Shown here one piece after another: positions 8,069 through 16,421 of a DNA stretch of 64,000 bases. The stretch comes from Neobacillus sp. Marseille-Q6967 (lineage in GTDB: Bacteria > Bacillota > Bacilli > Bacillales > Cytobacillaceae): the NCBI RefSeq assembly GCF_946151075.1, contig NZ_CAMGZB010000001.1, positions 660,001 through 724,000 on the forward strand, in the 5' to 3' direction. The first letter of the stretch is position 1. Each line of letters begins with the position of its first letter. Made by a program: the position numbers and the translations under genes. The notes beneath the pieces are model-generated. The model was not told where the DNA came from. It worked only from the letters and a program-made list of their open reading frames with translations, and ran no database searches.

Positions 8069-8900
8069 GGGCATCATTCTTTGCAAATGATTCCCTCTAA
8101 CACGAATCTCGTACTTTATCGGGAATTATTCTTTCCGAAAGATTCCCACTAACACGATTTTGCTACCTCCTCGGGAATCATTCCCTCCGAAAGATTCCCA
8201 CTAACATAATTTTGCCACCTTCACAGGCATCATTCCCTCCGAATGATTCCCACTAACACGATTTTGCTACCTCCTCGGGCATCATTCCCTCCAAATGATT
8301 CCTACTAACATGATTTTGCCACCTCTACGGACATCATTCCCTCCAAATGATTCCCACTAACATGATTTTGCTACCTCCACGGGCATCATTCCCTCCAAAT
8401 GATTCCTACTAACATGATTTTGCCACCTTCACGGGGCATCATTCCCTCCGAATGATTCCCACTAACACGATTTTGCCACCTCTACGGGCATCATTCCCTC
8501 CAAATGATTCCTACTAACATGATTTTGCCACCTCTACGGGCATCATTCCCTCCAAATGATTCCTACTAACATGATTTTGCCACCTCTACGGGCATCATTC
8601 CCTCCAAATGATTCCTACTAACATGATTTTGCCACCTTCACAGGCATCATTCCCTCCGAATGATTCCCACTAACATGATTTTGCTACCTCCACGGGAATC
8701 ATTCCCTCCGAATGATTCCCACTAACATAATTTTGCCACCTTCACAGGCATCATTCCCTCCGAATGATTCCCACTAACACGATTTTGCTACCTCCACGGG
8801 CATCATTCCCTCCGAATGATTCCCACTAACACGATTTTGCCACCTCTACGGGCATTATTCCTTCCAATTGTTCACCTTAAAATACACCATCCCCACCGAA
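8069..8900. repeat. Tandem array A: about 16 units of 52 bp
   Basis: Units start at 8069, 8121, 8173, 8225 and so on in exact 52-bp register (one unit of 53 bp near 8433). The array ends with a degenerate unit starting at 8850. Each unit has a head GGGMATCATTCCCTCC, its partner RAATGATTCC, then YACTAACAYGATTTTGCYACCTC. Head and partner form a hairpin (ATCATT/AATGAT, up to 11 bp in the best units). Two subtypes alternate (CCCACTAACACGATTTTGCTACC and the CCTACTAACATG form). Units 9 and 10 are identical; the outer units are the most diverged. Because 52 is not a multiple of 3 and stops occur in every frame, it is not coding. Nothing unique lies between units, so it is not CRISPR. It fills nearly all of the 1.1-kb gap between the channel and hydrolase genes. 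Confidence 0.95.
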
Positions 8901-9031
8901 GGTTTCCTAAACGCCATGATTACGCCTTTAGTCTGATGAGAATAGGTAAAAAACTGTATTTATAATTTATTTGAATAGTCATAACATTTAAGAGTAGTCA
9001 AAGCCTAACGATGCCAAAGGGAGGAATAAAT

Positions 9032-10858
9032 TTGAGAAAAGTCGCTTTGTTATTACTAGTATTATTGAATATTATCATCACACCCGTACTAGCCAATACC
9101 ACTACAATCTCCAAAGAGAATAAGATGAATGATCGACCACCAGGCACCCCGTATCAACAATGGGGGGAAATCTATGACAGACCAGAGGAATATACAAGCT
9201 ATACAACCAAAAAAGATATTTTTATAACGATGCGGGATGGGGTGGTGTTAGCAGCGGATCTCCACCTGCCGGATGGTCCTGGACCCTTCCCTGTCATCCT
9301 AACGCAAACCCCATACAACAAAAACTTATCCGGAAGCGAAAACCTGAATGAGTATTTTATTAAACGGGGCTATGCTCATATGGTTGTAGATGTCCGCGGC
9401 ACCGGAACCTCTCAAGGATCATGGGATTCTTTTGGTTTAAACGAACAGCAGGATGGAAAGGAACTGGTGGAGTGGGCAGCCAGCCAGCCTTGGAGCGACG
9501 GCAATGTCGGTTTATATGGCTCCTCCTACCGGGGGATCAACCAGTTGTTTACAGCCGCCCTCCAGCCGGAAGGTTTAAAAGCCATTTTTCCAGTAGTACC
9601 GATGGCGGATATGTACCGCGACATAGTGATGTCAGGCGGCATGGTGAATACTGGCTTTATCCCGCTCTGGTTAGGGCTTGTAACGACAACGGGATTACTC
9701 CCTCCAACATATACGTTATCTGAACCTGTTTTGGCAAGTACTGTTTTACTTAATCATCTAGGACAAACCACGGATTTCCCTGCCAGCACACTTAGTTCGT
9801 CTATTTCCGGCGGAGAATTCGCCTATGACGGGCCGCAGGCATGGACACGGTCTCCCTACTACATTATGGATCAAGTAAAAGTCCCTGCGTTTTTTACCGG
9901 CGGTTTACACGATATTTTTCAGCGAGGAACACCCCTTCTCTATGAAAAACTAAAAGCTAAAGGGGTAACAACGAAACTACTAATTGGCAACTGGACACAC
10001 GGAAGTTATGGAAGCGGTTTACCAGCAGAAAACATCCCTGCCCTCGATCAAATTGCTTTAAGATGGTTTGACCAATATTTAAAAAATATCAAAACCGATG
10101 CAGAAAATATACCGAATGTGACTCAATTCGTTTTGGGAGAAGACCAATTTCAAACACAATCTGAATGGCCGCATCCAGATGCAGAGGCCCAAAAACTTTA
10201 TCTTCGTTCCGGCAGCCTGTTAACCAAAGAATCACCGTCCTATCTAGAGTCACCATCAACGATGCTGCAGGAGCCGATAAACGGAATATGCTCAGGAAGC
10301 TCCAGCCAATGGACGATGGGAATCTTAGGACCCCTTCCATGTACAAAAGATAACCGCCTAACCGAATTGACGGAAATTACTTACACTACTCCGCCGGTAA
10401 ATCAAGACCTAAGAATTTCAGGTCCGATTGCGGCACAAATTTTCGCAAGTACTACTGCGGAAGAATTAGTTCTCTCAGTGAGAATAACAGATGTCGCACC
10501 TGATGGAACTTCCACCGAACTTACAGCAGGGTGGCTGGCTGCTTCCCATCGATACGTAGATGAAGAAAAAAGCCGTCACCTGAATGGCATGAATATTCAA
10601 CCGTGGCATCCTTTTACGAAAGCAGCGGTAATGGATGTTACGCCAAATAAAGTAATGGAACTAAATGTTGAAATCTTTCCAACTAACGCTGTTATCAAAG
10701 AAGGACATCGTTTAAGGGTCGCAATCGGACCAAGCGACTTCCCGCATGCCATGTCACCTGTCCCACAGCTGCTCAACCAGTTAGGCGGGGTGGCAACGAT
10801 TCAAAACAGTAAAACGTACCCATCCCACATCGTTTTGCCTGTTGTCCCGAATCCATAA
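9032..10858 (+). CDS. Secreted CocE/NonD family hydrolase (X-Pro dipeptidyl-peptidase S15 fold)
   Basis: The start is taken as TTG 9032, because AAAGGGAGG ends 7 nt upstream; an ATG at 9011 would contain that site. The product (608 aa) begins with a typical signal peptide, MRKVALLLLVLLNIIITPVLA, so it is exported. The alpha/beta-hydrolase catalytic triad is visible: nucleophile Ser in GSSYRG (about S165), Asp in GLHDIFQRG, and His in NWTHGSYG. The carboxyl third (from about 410) is the jelly-roll XPD_C domain with DLRISGPI and RLRVAIGPSDFPH. Relatives cleave acyl, ester or amide bonds (cocaine esterase, glutaryl-7-ACA acylase, X-Pro peptidase); the natural substrate here is unknown. It has its own terminator. 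Confidence 0.85.
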   Translation: MRKVALLLLVLLNIIITPVLANTTTISKENKMNDRPPGTPYQQWGEIYDRPEEYTSYTTKKDIFITMRDGVVLAADLHLPDGPGPFPVILTQTPYNKNLSGSENLNEYFIKRGYAHMVVDVRGTGTSQGSWDSFGLNEQQDGKELVEWAASQPWSDGNVGLYGSSYRGINQLFTAALQPEGLKAIFPVVPMADMYRDIVMSGGMVNTGFIPLWLGLVTTTGLLPPTYTLSEPVLASTVLLNHLGQTTDFPASTLSSSISGGEFAYDGPQAWTRSPYYIMDQVKVPAFFTGGLHDIFQRGTPLLYEKLKAKGVTTKLLIGNWTHGSYGSGLPAENIPALDQIALRWFDQYLKNIKTDAENIPNVTQFVLGEDQFQTQSEWPHPDAEAQKLYLRSGSLLTKESPSYLESPSTMLQEPINGICSGSSSQWTMGILGPLPCTKDNRLTELTEITYTTPPVNQDLRISGPIAAQIFASTTAEELVLSVRITDVAPDGTSTELTAGWLAASHRYVDEEKSRHLNGMNIQPWHPFTKAAVMDVTPNKVMELNVEIFPTNAVIKEGHRLRVAIGPSDFPHAMSPVPQLLNQLGGVATIQNSKTYPSHIVLPVVPNP

Positions 10859-10866
10859 ACTTGCAA

Positions 10867-10901
10867 GACTGTTGATTCATTTAATCAACAGTCATTTTTT
10901 T
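10867..10901 (+). terminator. Terminator of the CocE-type hydrolase gene
   Basis: GACTGTTGATT (10867-10877) and AATCAACAGTC (10883-10893) form an 11-bp perfect stem followed by A and T7. Confidence 0.9.
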
Positions 10902-11048
10902 ATTTATCCAACGAAAAGAGTATAAAATCTTTTTGATTCCACACTCTTTTCTTTGACAAGAGCATGTCCACCTCTATAACATAGGTATCGTGGAAAAATT
11001 AGTAAATACTATAAAATCAAGTTTTACGAGTGGAAAGGCGGCTTGTCC

Positions 11049-12236
11049 ATGACAGCAGATCAAAAGAAGAAAATCACCATGTTAATGATTAACATGTTTA
11101 TTGCCATCGGAAGCTTTGGGATCATTATTCCGATTTTACCCGCATATTTAGAGTCTATTAACCAGGGTGGAACCGCAGCCGGACTGTTTATTGCGATGTT
11201 TGCCGGTGCCCAGTTCCTATTCTCTCCGATTGCCGGCAAATGGACCGACCAGTACGGCCGGAGAAAAATGATTATTTATGGTTTAGCAGGGTTAACCTTG
11301 TCGATGTTTATTTTTTACGCTTCCGATTCTATCTGGGTTCTTTATCTATCCCGTGTCGTTGGAGGAATTGGCTGTGCAATGCTTGTTCCAGCGATATTTG
11401 CTTATGTGGCGGATATTACCACCTTTGAACAACGAGCAAGAGGAAATAGTTTAGTATCTGCGGCAATGTCGTTAGGGATTGTAATAGGTCCTGGAATTGG
11501 CGGCTTTTTAGCCGACTTTGGATTAAAATTTCCGTTTCTGGTTTCTGCACTTGTCTCGCTAGTTTCTGTTGTGTTCTCAATCTTCCTGCTTAAGGAAAGC
11601 AAACCGGCCGATTCAGGTGAAGCGATGGGCATCGAGCACGATGAATCTATGGTTCTTAAAATTGCTCGATCTACAAAAATGCCTTATTTTATCCCGCTTA
11701 TTATTACGCTTGTGATGAGCTTCGGATTAATTGCTTATGAATCTGTTATTGGGCTTTATCTTGACAATCAGTTCCAGTCAACCGCAAAGGATATCGCCAT
11801 TATGGTTACGGCTACAGGAGTCGTCAGTGTCATTGTACAGTTGTTTATCGTGGATCGTATTGTTGCCCGTTACGGAGAAATATCTGTATTGAATGTCTTT
11901 ATTGCGGTGGCAGCACTAGGTTTTTTACTATCCTTATATGCCAACAGCTATACTCTGTTCTTTGTGATTTCCCTTATCATCTTCTTATCAACTTCCATCC
12001 TGCGCCCTGTTTTAAATACACTGATTTCAAAGCTGGCAGGCGAGGAGCAGGGATTTGCGATGGGAATGAACAATGCTTATATGAGCATCGGAAACGTAAT
12101 CGGGCCAACACTTGCCGGATTGCTATATGATGTGAAAATAAGCTTTCCGTTCATCTTGGGATTTGTGTTATTAGTCGTTACCTTATTCATCACAATAAGC
12201 TGGCAAAAACGCTCCCTAAAAGCAAAAGCGGTTTAA
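11049..12236 (+). CDS. MFS multidrug efflux transporter (NorA/Bmr/Blt-like)
   Basis: 395 residues with 12 predicted helices. Motif A reads GKWTDQYGRRKM in the loop after TM2, and motif C, characteristic of drug:H+ antiporters, is present in TM5 as GIVIGPGIGGF. Overall it resembles NorA, Bmr and Blt, which expel hydrophobic cations and fluoroquinolones. ATG 11049 is preferred: AAAGGCGG lies about 9 nt upstream, while the TTG at 11043 is too close to it. No regulator gene is adjacent. The gene is followed by a shortened repeat copy and a terminator. Confidence 0.82.
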   Translation: MTADQKKKITMLMINMFIAIGSFGIIIPILPAYLESINQGGTAAGLFIAMFAGAQFLFSPIAGKWTDQYGRRKMIIYGLAGLTLSMFIFYASDSIWVLYLSRVVGGIGCAMLVPAIFAYVADITTFEQRARGNSLVSAAMSLGIVIGPGIGGFLADFGLKFPFLVSALVSLVSVVFSIFLLKESKPADSGEAMGIEHDESMVLKIARSTKMPYFIPLIITLVMSFGLIAYESVIGLYLDNQFQSTAKDIAIMVTATGVVSVIVQLFIVDRIVARYGEISVLNVFIAVAALGFLLSLYANSYTLFFVISLIIFLSTSILRPVLNTLISKLAGEEQGFAMGMNNAYMSIGNVIGPTLAGLLYDVKISFPFILGFVLLVVTLFITISWQKRSLKAKAV

Positions 12237-12261
12237 TGTAAAGGCTGTGTTAAACTTGGCT

Positions 12262-12283
12262 GTTGATTTGGGCTCCAATCAAC
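12262..12283. repeat. Core-less copy of the GC-rich GTTGATT...AATCAAC repeat
   Basis: GTTGATT (12262-12268) and AATCAAC (12277-12283) enclose only 8 bp. The flanks on both sides (AAACTTGGC before; TACAAAAT after) match the flanks of the full 129-bp copy at 19065-19193. This looks like the same element with its GC-rich middle deleted. Confidence 0.7.
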
Positions 12284-12324
12284 ATGGCTACAAAATCAAC
12301 AATGCCTTTTATCATAGCCAATGT

Positions 12325-12364
12325 AAAAAAGACTGAAGTGAAAAAATTCACATCAGTCTTTTTT
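12325..12364. terminator. Bidirectional terminator
   Basis: AAAAAAGACTGA (12325-12336) pairs with TCAGTCTTTTTT across a loop that itself can pair (GTGAA/TTCAC). It serves the MFS gene and the convergent DUF4395 gene. Confidence 0.85.
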
Positions 12365-12367
12365 CTA

Positions 12368-12799
12368 TTAATTAGCTTTTCTGTATTTATACATCTTCCA
12401 TTGGTAATGAATGAAACATCCGATACAGAATCCAAGGATTGCCACGGTTGCAGCCACGGCTACAAGAATGGTGAATACATATCCAAGGGTATTCCAGCCT
12501 AGGAGAAAACTTAAGAATCCTGCACCTAAACAAAAGACCGCAATCTTTTGATTAAATTGCTGCTGCTCCCAGTCCTCCGGGATATATTCTGATGGCTTTT
12601 TCTTAAGAAATAGCTTTGCTATATTCATAATCGGATTATATTGAAATACAATTCCAGAGATTCCTGCTATTAATGGTATCAACAAAAACCATTCTGAACC
12701 GAAAACCCATGTTAAGAGAACACTTAGGACGATAACCGATTGGTTCGTTTTGACAAGCGGGCGAGGGATTGATCGTACTTTATCAGCCACAAAAACCAA
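12368..12799 (-). CDS. DUF4395 domain-containing membrane protein
   Basis: 143 residues. The amino-terminal IPRPLVKTNQSVIVLSVLLTW, followed by FQYNPIMNIAKLFLKKKPSEYIPEDWEQQQFNQKIA in a central soluble stretch, is the DUF4395 pattern. About four membrane helices flank it. DUF4395 proteins often neighbour thiol or sulfur-related genes, but their function is not established and nothing here adds to that. It is a single gene that converges on the efflux gene. Confidence 0.75.
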   Translation of the reverse strand: MVFVADKVRSIPRPLVKTNQSVIVLSVLLTWVFGSEWFLLIPLIAGISGIVFQYNPIMNIAKLFLKKKPSEYIPEDWEQQQFNQKIAVFCLGAGFLSFLLGWNTLGYVFTILVAVAATVAILGFCIGCFIHYQWKMYKYRKAN

Positions 12800-13016
12800 C
12801 CTTTCTCATTGGATTTATTGGTTTAAGTATAGCTCCTTTACACCATTTTGTATAGAGATCCGCTGCTTAATCTGCCTTCCTCGTATGATTTATTTCTTGA
12901 TGGAAGCAGGAGAACAAAAAACCATGTCGAAATCATGATTGATATAGGTAATTTTTTTGGTCACTTCATTATGGTATACTCTCTACATGTTAGGAGAAAA
13001 CAAGGAGCTGGCTTGG

Positions 13017-13835
13017 ATGAAAATAAAGAAAATCTTAAATAATAATGCCGTTGTGGTTTCTGATAATAATGAAGAAAAAATCGCCATTGGTGCAGGAATC
13101 GCCTTTCAAAAGAAGAAAAATGACATTATCAATCCTGAAAAAATTGAAAAGCTCTTTGTAATGAAGGAGAAGGAAAAATTTCAACAGCTGCTGCTCCAAA
13201 TTCCAGCAGACCATTTAGCCTTGTCTGAGGAAATTATTACATATGCCGAGGAAAGCCTCGGGGTAAAGTTAAACGAACATATCCATATCGGACTTACCGA
13301 TCATTTATCATTTGCCATTGAAAGAGCAAATGATGGGATTCATATCAAAAATAAACTTTTAAACGAAATAAAAATTCTCTATAAAAAAGAATTTGCTATT
13401 GGCTTGTGGGCCATCAAACTAATCGAAAAGAGAACCAACACGAAAATGCCGGTAGACGAAGCCGCTTATATCGCTCTTCATATTCATACCTCTAAGCCCC
13501 AGGCTGATAATATGAAGCAAACACTACGGCAAACGGCTATTATAGGAGAAATGATTCAAACCATTAAAGAACACCTGAACATAACCCTAGATGAAGATGA
13601 TCTTTCGTATCAACGCTTAATGACCCATCTCCGCTTTGCTTTATCCAGGCAATCGAATGATGAGCAGCCGATTATGGATGAAGAAATGCTGACAATGATT
13701 AAAAATAAGTTCCCTGCTGCCTTTCGCTGTGCACAAAAAGTGGCGAAACACGTTGCACTAGATCATCAAATACACCTGCCTGAACAGGAACTTGGATACA
13801 TTACCATTCACATTGAGCGATTAAGAAGCCGATAA
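13017..13835 (+). CDS. BglG/LicT/GlcT-family transcription antiterminator
   Basis: 272 residues from ATG 13017, which has AAGGAG 9 nt upstream. Residues 1-55 form the RNA-binding CAT domain (MKIKKILNNNAVVV). Then come PRD1 and PRD2 with their phosphorylation histidines: LTDHLSFAIER (H96), ALHIHTSK, LMTHLRFALSR and TIHIERL. PTS proteins phosphorylate such regulators; the active dimer binds a RAT hairpin and stops a terminator from forming. A RAT-like site with an overlapping terminator lies upstream of the EIIA gene at about 16.1 kb, so this protein probably controls the adjacent PTS genes. It converges on the EIICB gene with a shared terminator. Whether it is a GlcT or a LicT ortholog cannot be settled here. 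Confidence 0.88.
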   Translation: MKIKKILNNNAVVVSDNNEEKIAIGAGIAFQKKKNDIINPEKIEKLFVMKEKEKFQQLLLQIPADHLALSEEIITYAEESLGVKLNEHIHIGLTDHLSFAIERANDGIHIKNKLLNEIKILYKKEFAIGLWAIKLIEKRTNTKMPVDEAAYIALHIHTSKPQADNMKQTLRQTAIIGEMIQTIKEHLNITLDEDDLSYQRLMTHLRFALSRQSNDEQPIMDEEMLTMIKNKFPAAFRCAQKVAKHVALDHQIHLPEQELGYITIHIERLRSR

Positions 13836-13868
13836 AAAATGCCTGATTCCTTAGGACCAGGCATTTTT
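13835..13868. terminator. Bidirectional terminator
   Basis: AAAAATGCCTG (13835-13845) pairs with CAGGCATTTTT (13858-13868). It lies between the antiterminator gene and the convergent EIICB gene. Confidence 0.85.
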
Positions 13869-13876
13869 CTATTATA

Positions 13877-15322
13877 TTATTTTTCTTTGCGAATCTTTGC
13901 AATTTCATCTGCCACAAATTGTACGTTTGTGCCGACAATGACTTGAATGCTGTTCTTACCGACAATGTTAATTCCCGGTACCCCAGTTGATTTAATTTTC
14001 TTTTGATCAACGGCACCCATGTCTTTTACTTCTAAACGAAGACGAGTGACACAGTTGTCTACAGAAGTTACGTTAGCATCTCCGCCTAAGCCTTCATAAA
14101 TCTTTGCAGCCATCGCAGCAAATTTGTTTCCTGCTGTAACGCCTTCTTCAGCCACCTCATCACTATCTTCTTCACGGCCAGGAGTGTTTAAGTTAAATTT
14201 TGTAATGATAAAACGGAATAAGAAATAGTAAATTACTGCAAAAACTAAACCTTGAACAATTAGCATATAAGGCTGATTCGCAATCGGAATCTTTAAGCTT
14301 AAGATAAAGTCAACTAACCCTGCACTAAAACCAAATCCAGCTGTCCATTGGAACGTTGCCGCAATCGCTAAGGAAATACCTGTTAATACAGCATGTGTAA
14401 AGTAAAGTACTGGAGCAGCGAACATAAATGCAAACTCAAGAGGTTCTGTGACCCCTGTGAAGAAAGAAGCTACACCTGCAGCCAGCATTAAAGCGGCTAC
14501 TTGTTTTTTCTTAGATGTTTTAGCCGTATGATACATCGCTAATGCAGCTGCTGGCAAACCGAACATCATAACTGGAAAGAAACCAGCCTGGTACATACCG
14601 GTTACACCTTTTTCACCTTGACTTGACCAGAAATTCGCAATATCGTTAATACCCGCTACATCAAACCAGAATACAGAGTTTAAAGCATGGTGTAATCCGA
14701 TTGGAATTAGTAAACGGTTAAAGAATCCGTAGATACCAGCACCGATTGCTCCTAATTCACTAATACCTTTACCGAATGCTACTAATCCAGAGAATACTAG
14801 CGGCCATACAAATAGTAATACTAATGAAACAGCAAGCATTGCAACAGATGTCATAATTGGAACTAGACGTTTACCACTAAAGAACGATAGTGCGTCCGGG
14901 AGCTTTACATGGCTAAAGCGATTATACATGATAGCCGCGATAATCCCTGACAGAATCCCAATAAATTGTGTCCCGATTTTTCCAAATGCAGGGTTAACCT
15001 CTTCTACCGGAATACCTTGCAGCATCGCAACGGATGCAGTTGAAAGTACAGTAGTTACGACTAAGTAGGCAACCAAACCGCTCAAGGCAGCTGAGCCATC
15101 TTTGTCCTTCGACATTCCTAATGCTACCCCGACTGCAAAAAGAATCGCCATATTGTCGATGATAGAACCCCCAGCTTTAATTAAGAAAGCAGCTACCGGG
15201 CTTCCGCCACCCCAGCCTGCAGGGTCTATCCAATAACCAATACCCATTAATATTGCCGCAGCTGGCAATACTGCTACCGGCAGCATCAAAGAACGGCCGA
15301 GTCTTTGTAAATATTTCATCAT
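13877..15322 (-). CDS. nagE: PTS transporter EIICB, N-acetylglucosamine-type
   Basis: 481 residues: a membrane EIIC domain (about 1-370) and a cytoplasmic EIIB domain (about 395-481) whose phosphocysteine is C424 in VDNCVTRLRLE. The EIIC part (GLHHALNSVFWFDVAGINDIANF, FFTGVTEPLEFAFMFAAPVLY, GREEDSDE linker) is closer to NagE than to PtsG, hence GlcNAc as the likely substrate; glucose cannot be excluded. It has no EIIA domain, which the next gene upstream supplies. The start is ATG 15322 or 15319 behind GGGGG. It is downstream of the EIIA gene in one transcript, with a 179-bp gap containing a weak GTTACC/GGTAAC hairpin. Confidence 0.82.
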   Translation of the reverse strand: MMKYLQRLGRSLMLPVAVLPAAAILMGIGYWIDPAGWGGGSPVAAFLIKAGGSIIDNMAILFAVGVALGMSKDKDGSAALSGLVAYLVVTTVLSTASVAMLQGIPVEEVNPAFGKIGTQFIGILSGIIAAIMYNRFSHVKLPDALSFFSGKRLVPIMTSVAMLAVSLVLLFVWPLVFSGLVAFGKGISELGAIGAGIYGFFNRLLIPIGLHHALNSVFWFDVAGINDIANFWSSQGEKGVTGMYQAGFFPVMMFGLPAAALAMYHTAKTSKKKQVAALMLAAGVASFFTGVTEPLEFAFMFAAPVLYFTHAVLTGISLAIAATFQWTAGFGFSAGLVDFILSLKIPIANQPYMLIVQGLVFAVIYYFLFRFIITKFNLNTPGREEDSDEVAEEGVTAGNKFAAMAAKIYEGLGGDANVTSVDNCVTRLRLEVKDMGAVDQKKIKSTGVPGINIVGKNSIQVIVGTNVQFVADEIAKIRKEK

Positions 15323-15501
15323 CGTTTTTTCCCCCTATCTATTTTCTCTTTTTAACTGTCTTAACTGCAAAATGATTTTTTGAAAATAAGTGCTATAGTA
15401 AAATTCCAAAAAAAGCATGTTACCTACTAAACCTGTTACTAGCAGCGATTAGTATTTGAAGGTAACCACCTCCTTAAGTTGAGAGTTGTACTTAATAAAG
15501 A

Positions 15502-15990
15502 TTACTTAGCAGAAACCGTCAAAAGAACTGTTTTTCCTTGAAAACCTTCTTTTTCGTCCGTGAGATTAAAGCTCTTTTTCCCATCATCACTATTAGTAAT
15601 GACAATCGGTGTGACAGTACTTTTTGCATGCTTGCCGATATATTCCCAATCAACTTCAAGTAAAAGCTGACCTACTGAGACTTTATCCCCCTCTTTAACA
15701 GCAGTGGTAAATCCCTCGCCATTCAGAGCGACTGTTTCTAAACCTACATGGATAAGGATTTCAGTTCCATCTTGAGCCCGGATTCCGACTGCATGCTTGG
15801 TTGCTGCAACTAACATCACTGTACCGTTTACTGGTGAGTATATATTCCCTTCAGAAGGCAAAATTGCTACACCTTCACCCATCATTTTTTGGCTGAATAC
15901 TGGATCTGGAACCTCCTCCAGCGGAACAATCTTTCCAGTCACTGGAGATACCAGTTCTAAAGATTTCTTTTTAAAAAGATTAAATACCAT
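15502..15990 (-). CDS. PTS glucose-type EIIA component
   Basis: 162 residues, the whole length of a soluble EIIA-Glc (Crr-like). The active-site histidine is H81 in ILIHVGLETV, with the supporting H66 in ATKHAVGI. It receives phosphate from HPr and passes it to EIIB domains. It heads the operon, and its leader carries a cre box, a promoter, a RAT-like site and a terminator. Because the sucrose EIIBC at 45.4 kb also lacks an EIIA domain, this protein may serve both transporters (inference from known glucose-family sharing). AAAGGAG lies 8-9 nt upstream of the ATG. Confidence 0.9.
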   Translation of the reverse strand: MVFNLFKKKSLELVSPVTGKIVPLEEVPDPVFSQKMMGEGVAILPSEGNIYSPVNGTVMLVAATKHAVGIRAQDGTEILIHVGLETVALNGEGFTTAVKEGDKVSVGQLLLEVDWEYIGKHAKSTVTPIVITNSDDGKKSFNLTDEKEGFQGKTVLLTVSAK

Positions 15991-16050
15991 TTGTTACAAA
16001 CTCCTTTACTATTTTGTTAACTAGTTTATGCATACTAATAGTTGAATAAA

Positions 16051-16112
16051 CAAAAAAGGCATGGGGGTACAATAAAAGAGCAAAAAATGCCTTTTACTTT
16101 ACCACCATGCCT
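16051..16112 (-). terminator. Leader terminator of the EIIA-EIICB operon, controlled by the RAT
   Basis: Read on the minus strand, AGGCATGG-T-GGTA (from 16112) pairs with TACC-C-CCATGCCT (to 16057) and is followed by a run of U. It lies about 60 nt before the EIIA start, so by default transcription would stop before the operon. Its 5' arm is shared with the RAT-like site. Confidence 0.82.
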
Positions 16113-16133
16113 GATCGTATCAGTAACATGTGA
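16109..16133 (-). promoter_or_regulatory. RAT (ribonucleic antiterminator)-like site
   Basis: On the minus strand the leader reads TGTTACTGATACGATCAGGC, matching the two conserved halves of LicT/SacY/GlcT RAT sites (TGTTACTG and CAGGC) at about the right spacing. Its 3' end AGGC overlaps the first arm of the terminator, as the antitermination model requires. The cognate antiterminator gene lies just beyond the operon. Confidence 0.75.
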
Positions 16134-16156
16134 TCGATATTCAATTAACTACTACT

Positions 16157-16184
16157 ATCTTACCATTAGCCAGAAAAAAAACAA
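16157..16184 (-). promoter_or_regulatory. Probable sigma-A promoter of the EIIA-EIICB operon
   Basis: TAAGAT (-10, 16157-16162) and TTGTTT (-35, 16179-16184) are spaced by 16 bp on the minus strand, and the start point would lie just upstream of the RAT-like site. The spacer is one base shorter than ideal. Confidence 0.5.
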
Positions 16185-16186
16185 GA

Positions 16187-16200
16187 TGTAAACGCGAACA
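16187..16200. promoter_or_regulatory. cre-like box (CcpA) at the PTS operon promoter
   Basis: TGTAAACGCGAACA matches the loose cre consensus TGNNANCGNNNNCA at every fixed position and lies directly upstream of the -35 element. CcpA binding is inferred. Confidence 0.5.
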
Positions 16201-16365
16201 TTTTTATGTTCTAAAATTAAAAGTTATTTGAAGATAATTATTAGTTACCATATTTCAAAAAGGTCCACTATTTATAATAAACTTTCTTCTTTTTAGAGAA
16301 AACCGGAAAGTACTGTTTTATTAACGTTTTCATTATTTTTTCTCTTTTATTTCCAAAAATAGTTT

Positions 16366-16395
16366 TTGACAACTTTTAAATAGAATAAGTATTAT
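16366..16395 (+). promoter_or_regulatory. Sigma-A promoter of dtpT
   Basis: TTGACA (16366-16371), an 18-bp spacer and TATTAT (16390-16395), about 26 nt before the dtpT start codon. Confidence 0.65.
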
Positions 16396-16421
16396 ATAAG
16401 AATAATAAGGGAGGTTGTAAG

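Noticed and set aside
8069-8900. CRISPR array
   Set aside because: The full 52-bp unit is conserved; there are no unique spacers between repeats and no cas genes nearby.
15323-15501. Riboswitch or attenuator between the EIIA and EIICB genes
   Set aside because: Only a 6-bp GTTACC/GGTAAC stem before a T run is visible; no known riboswitch core can be recognised.
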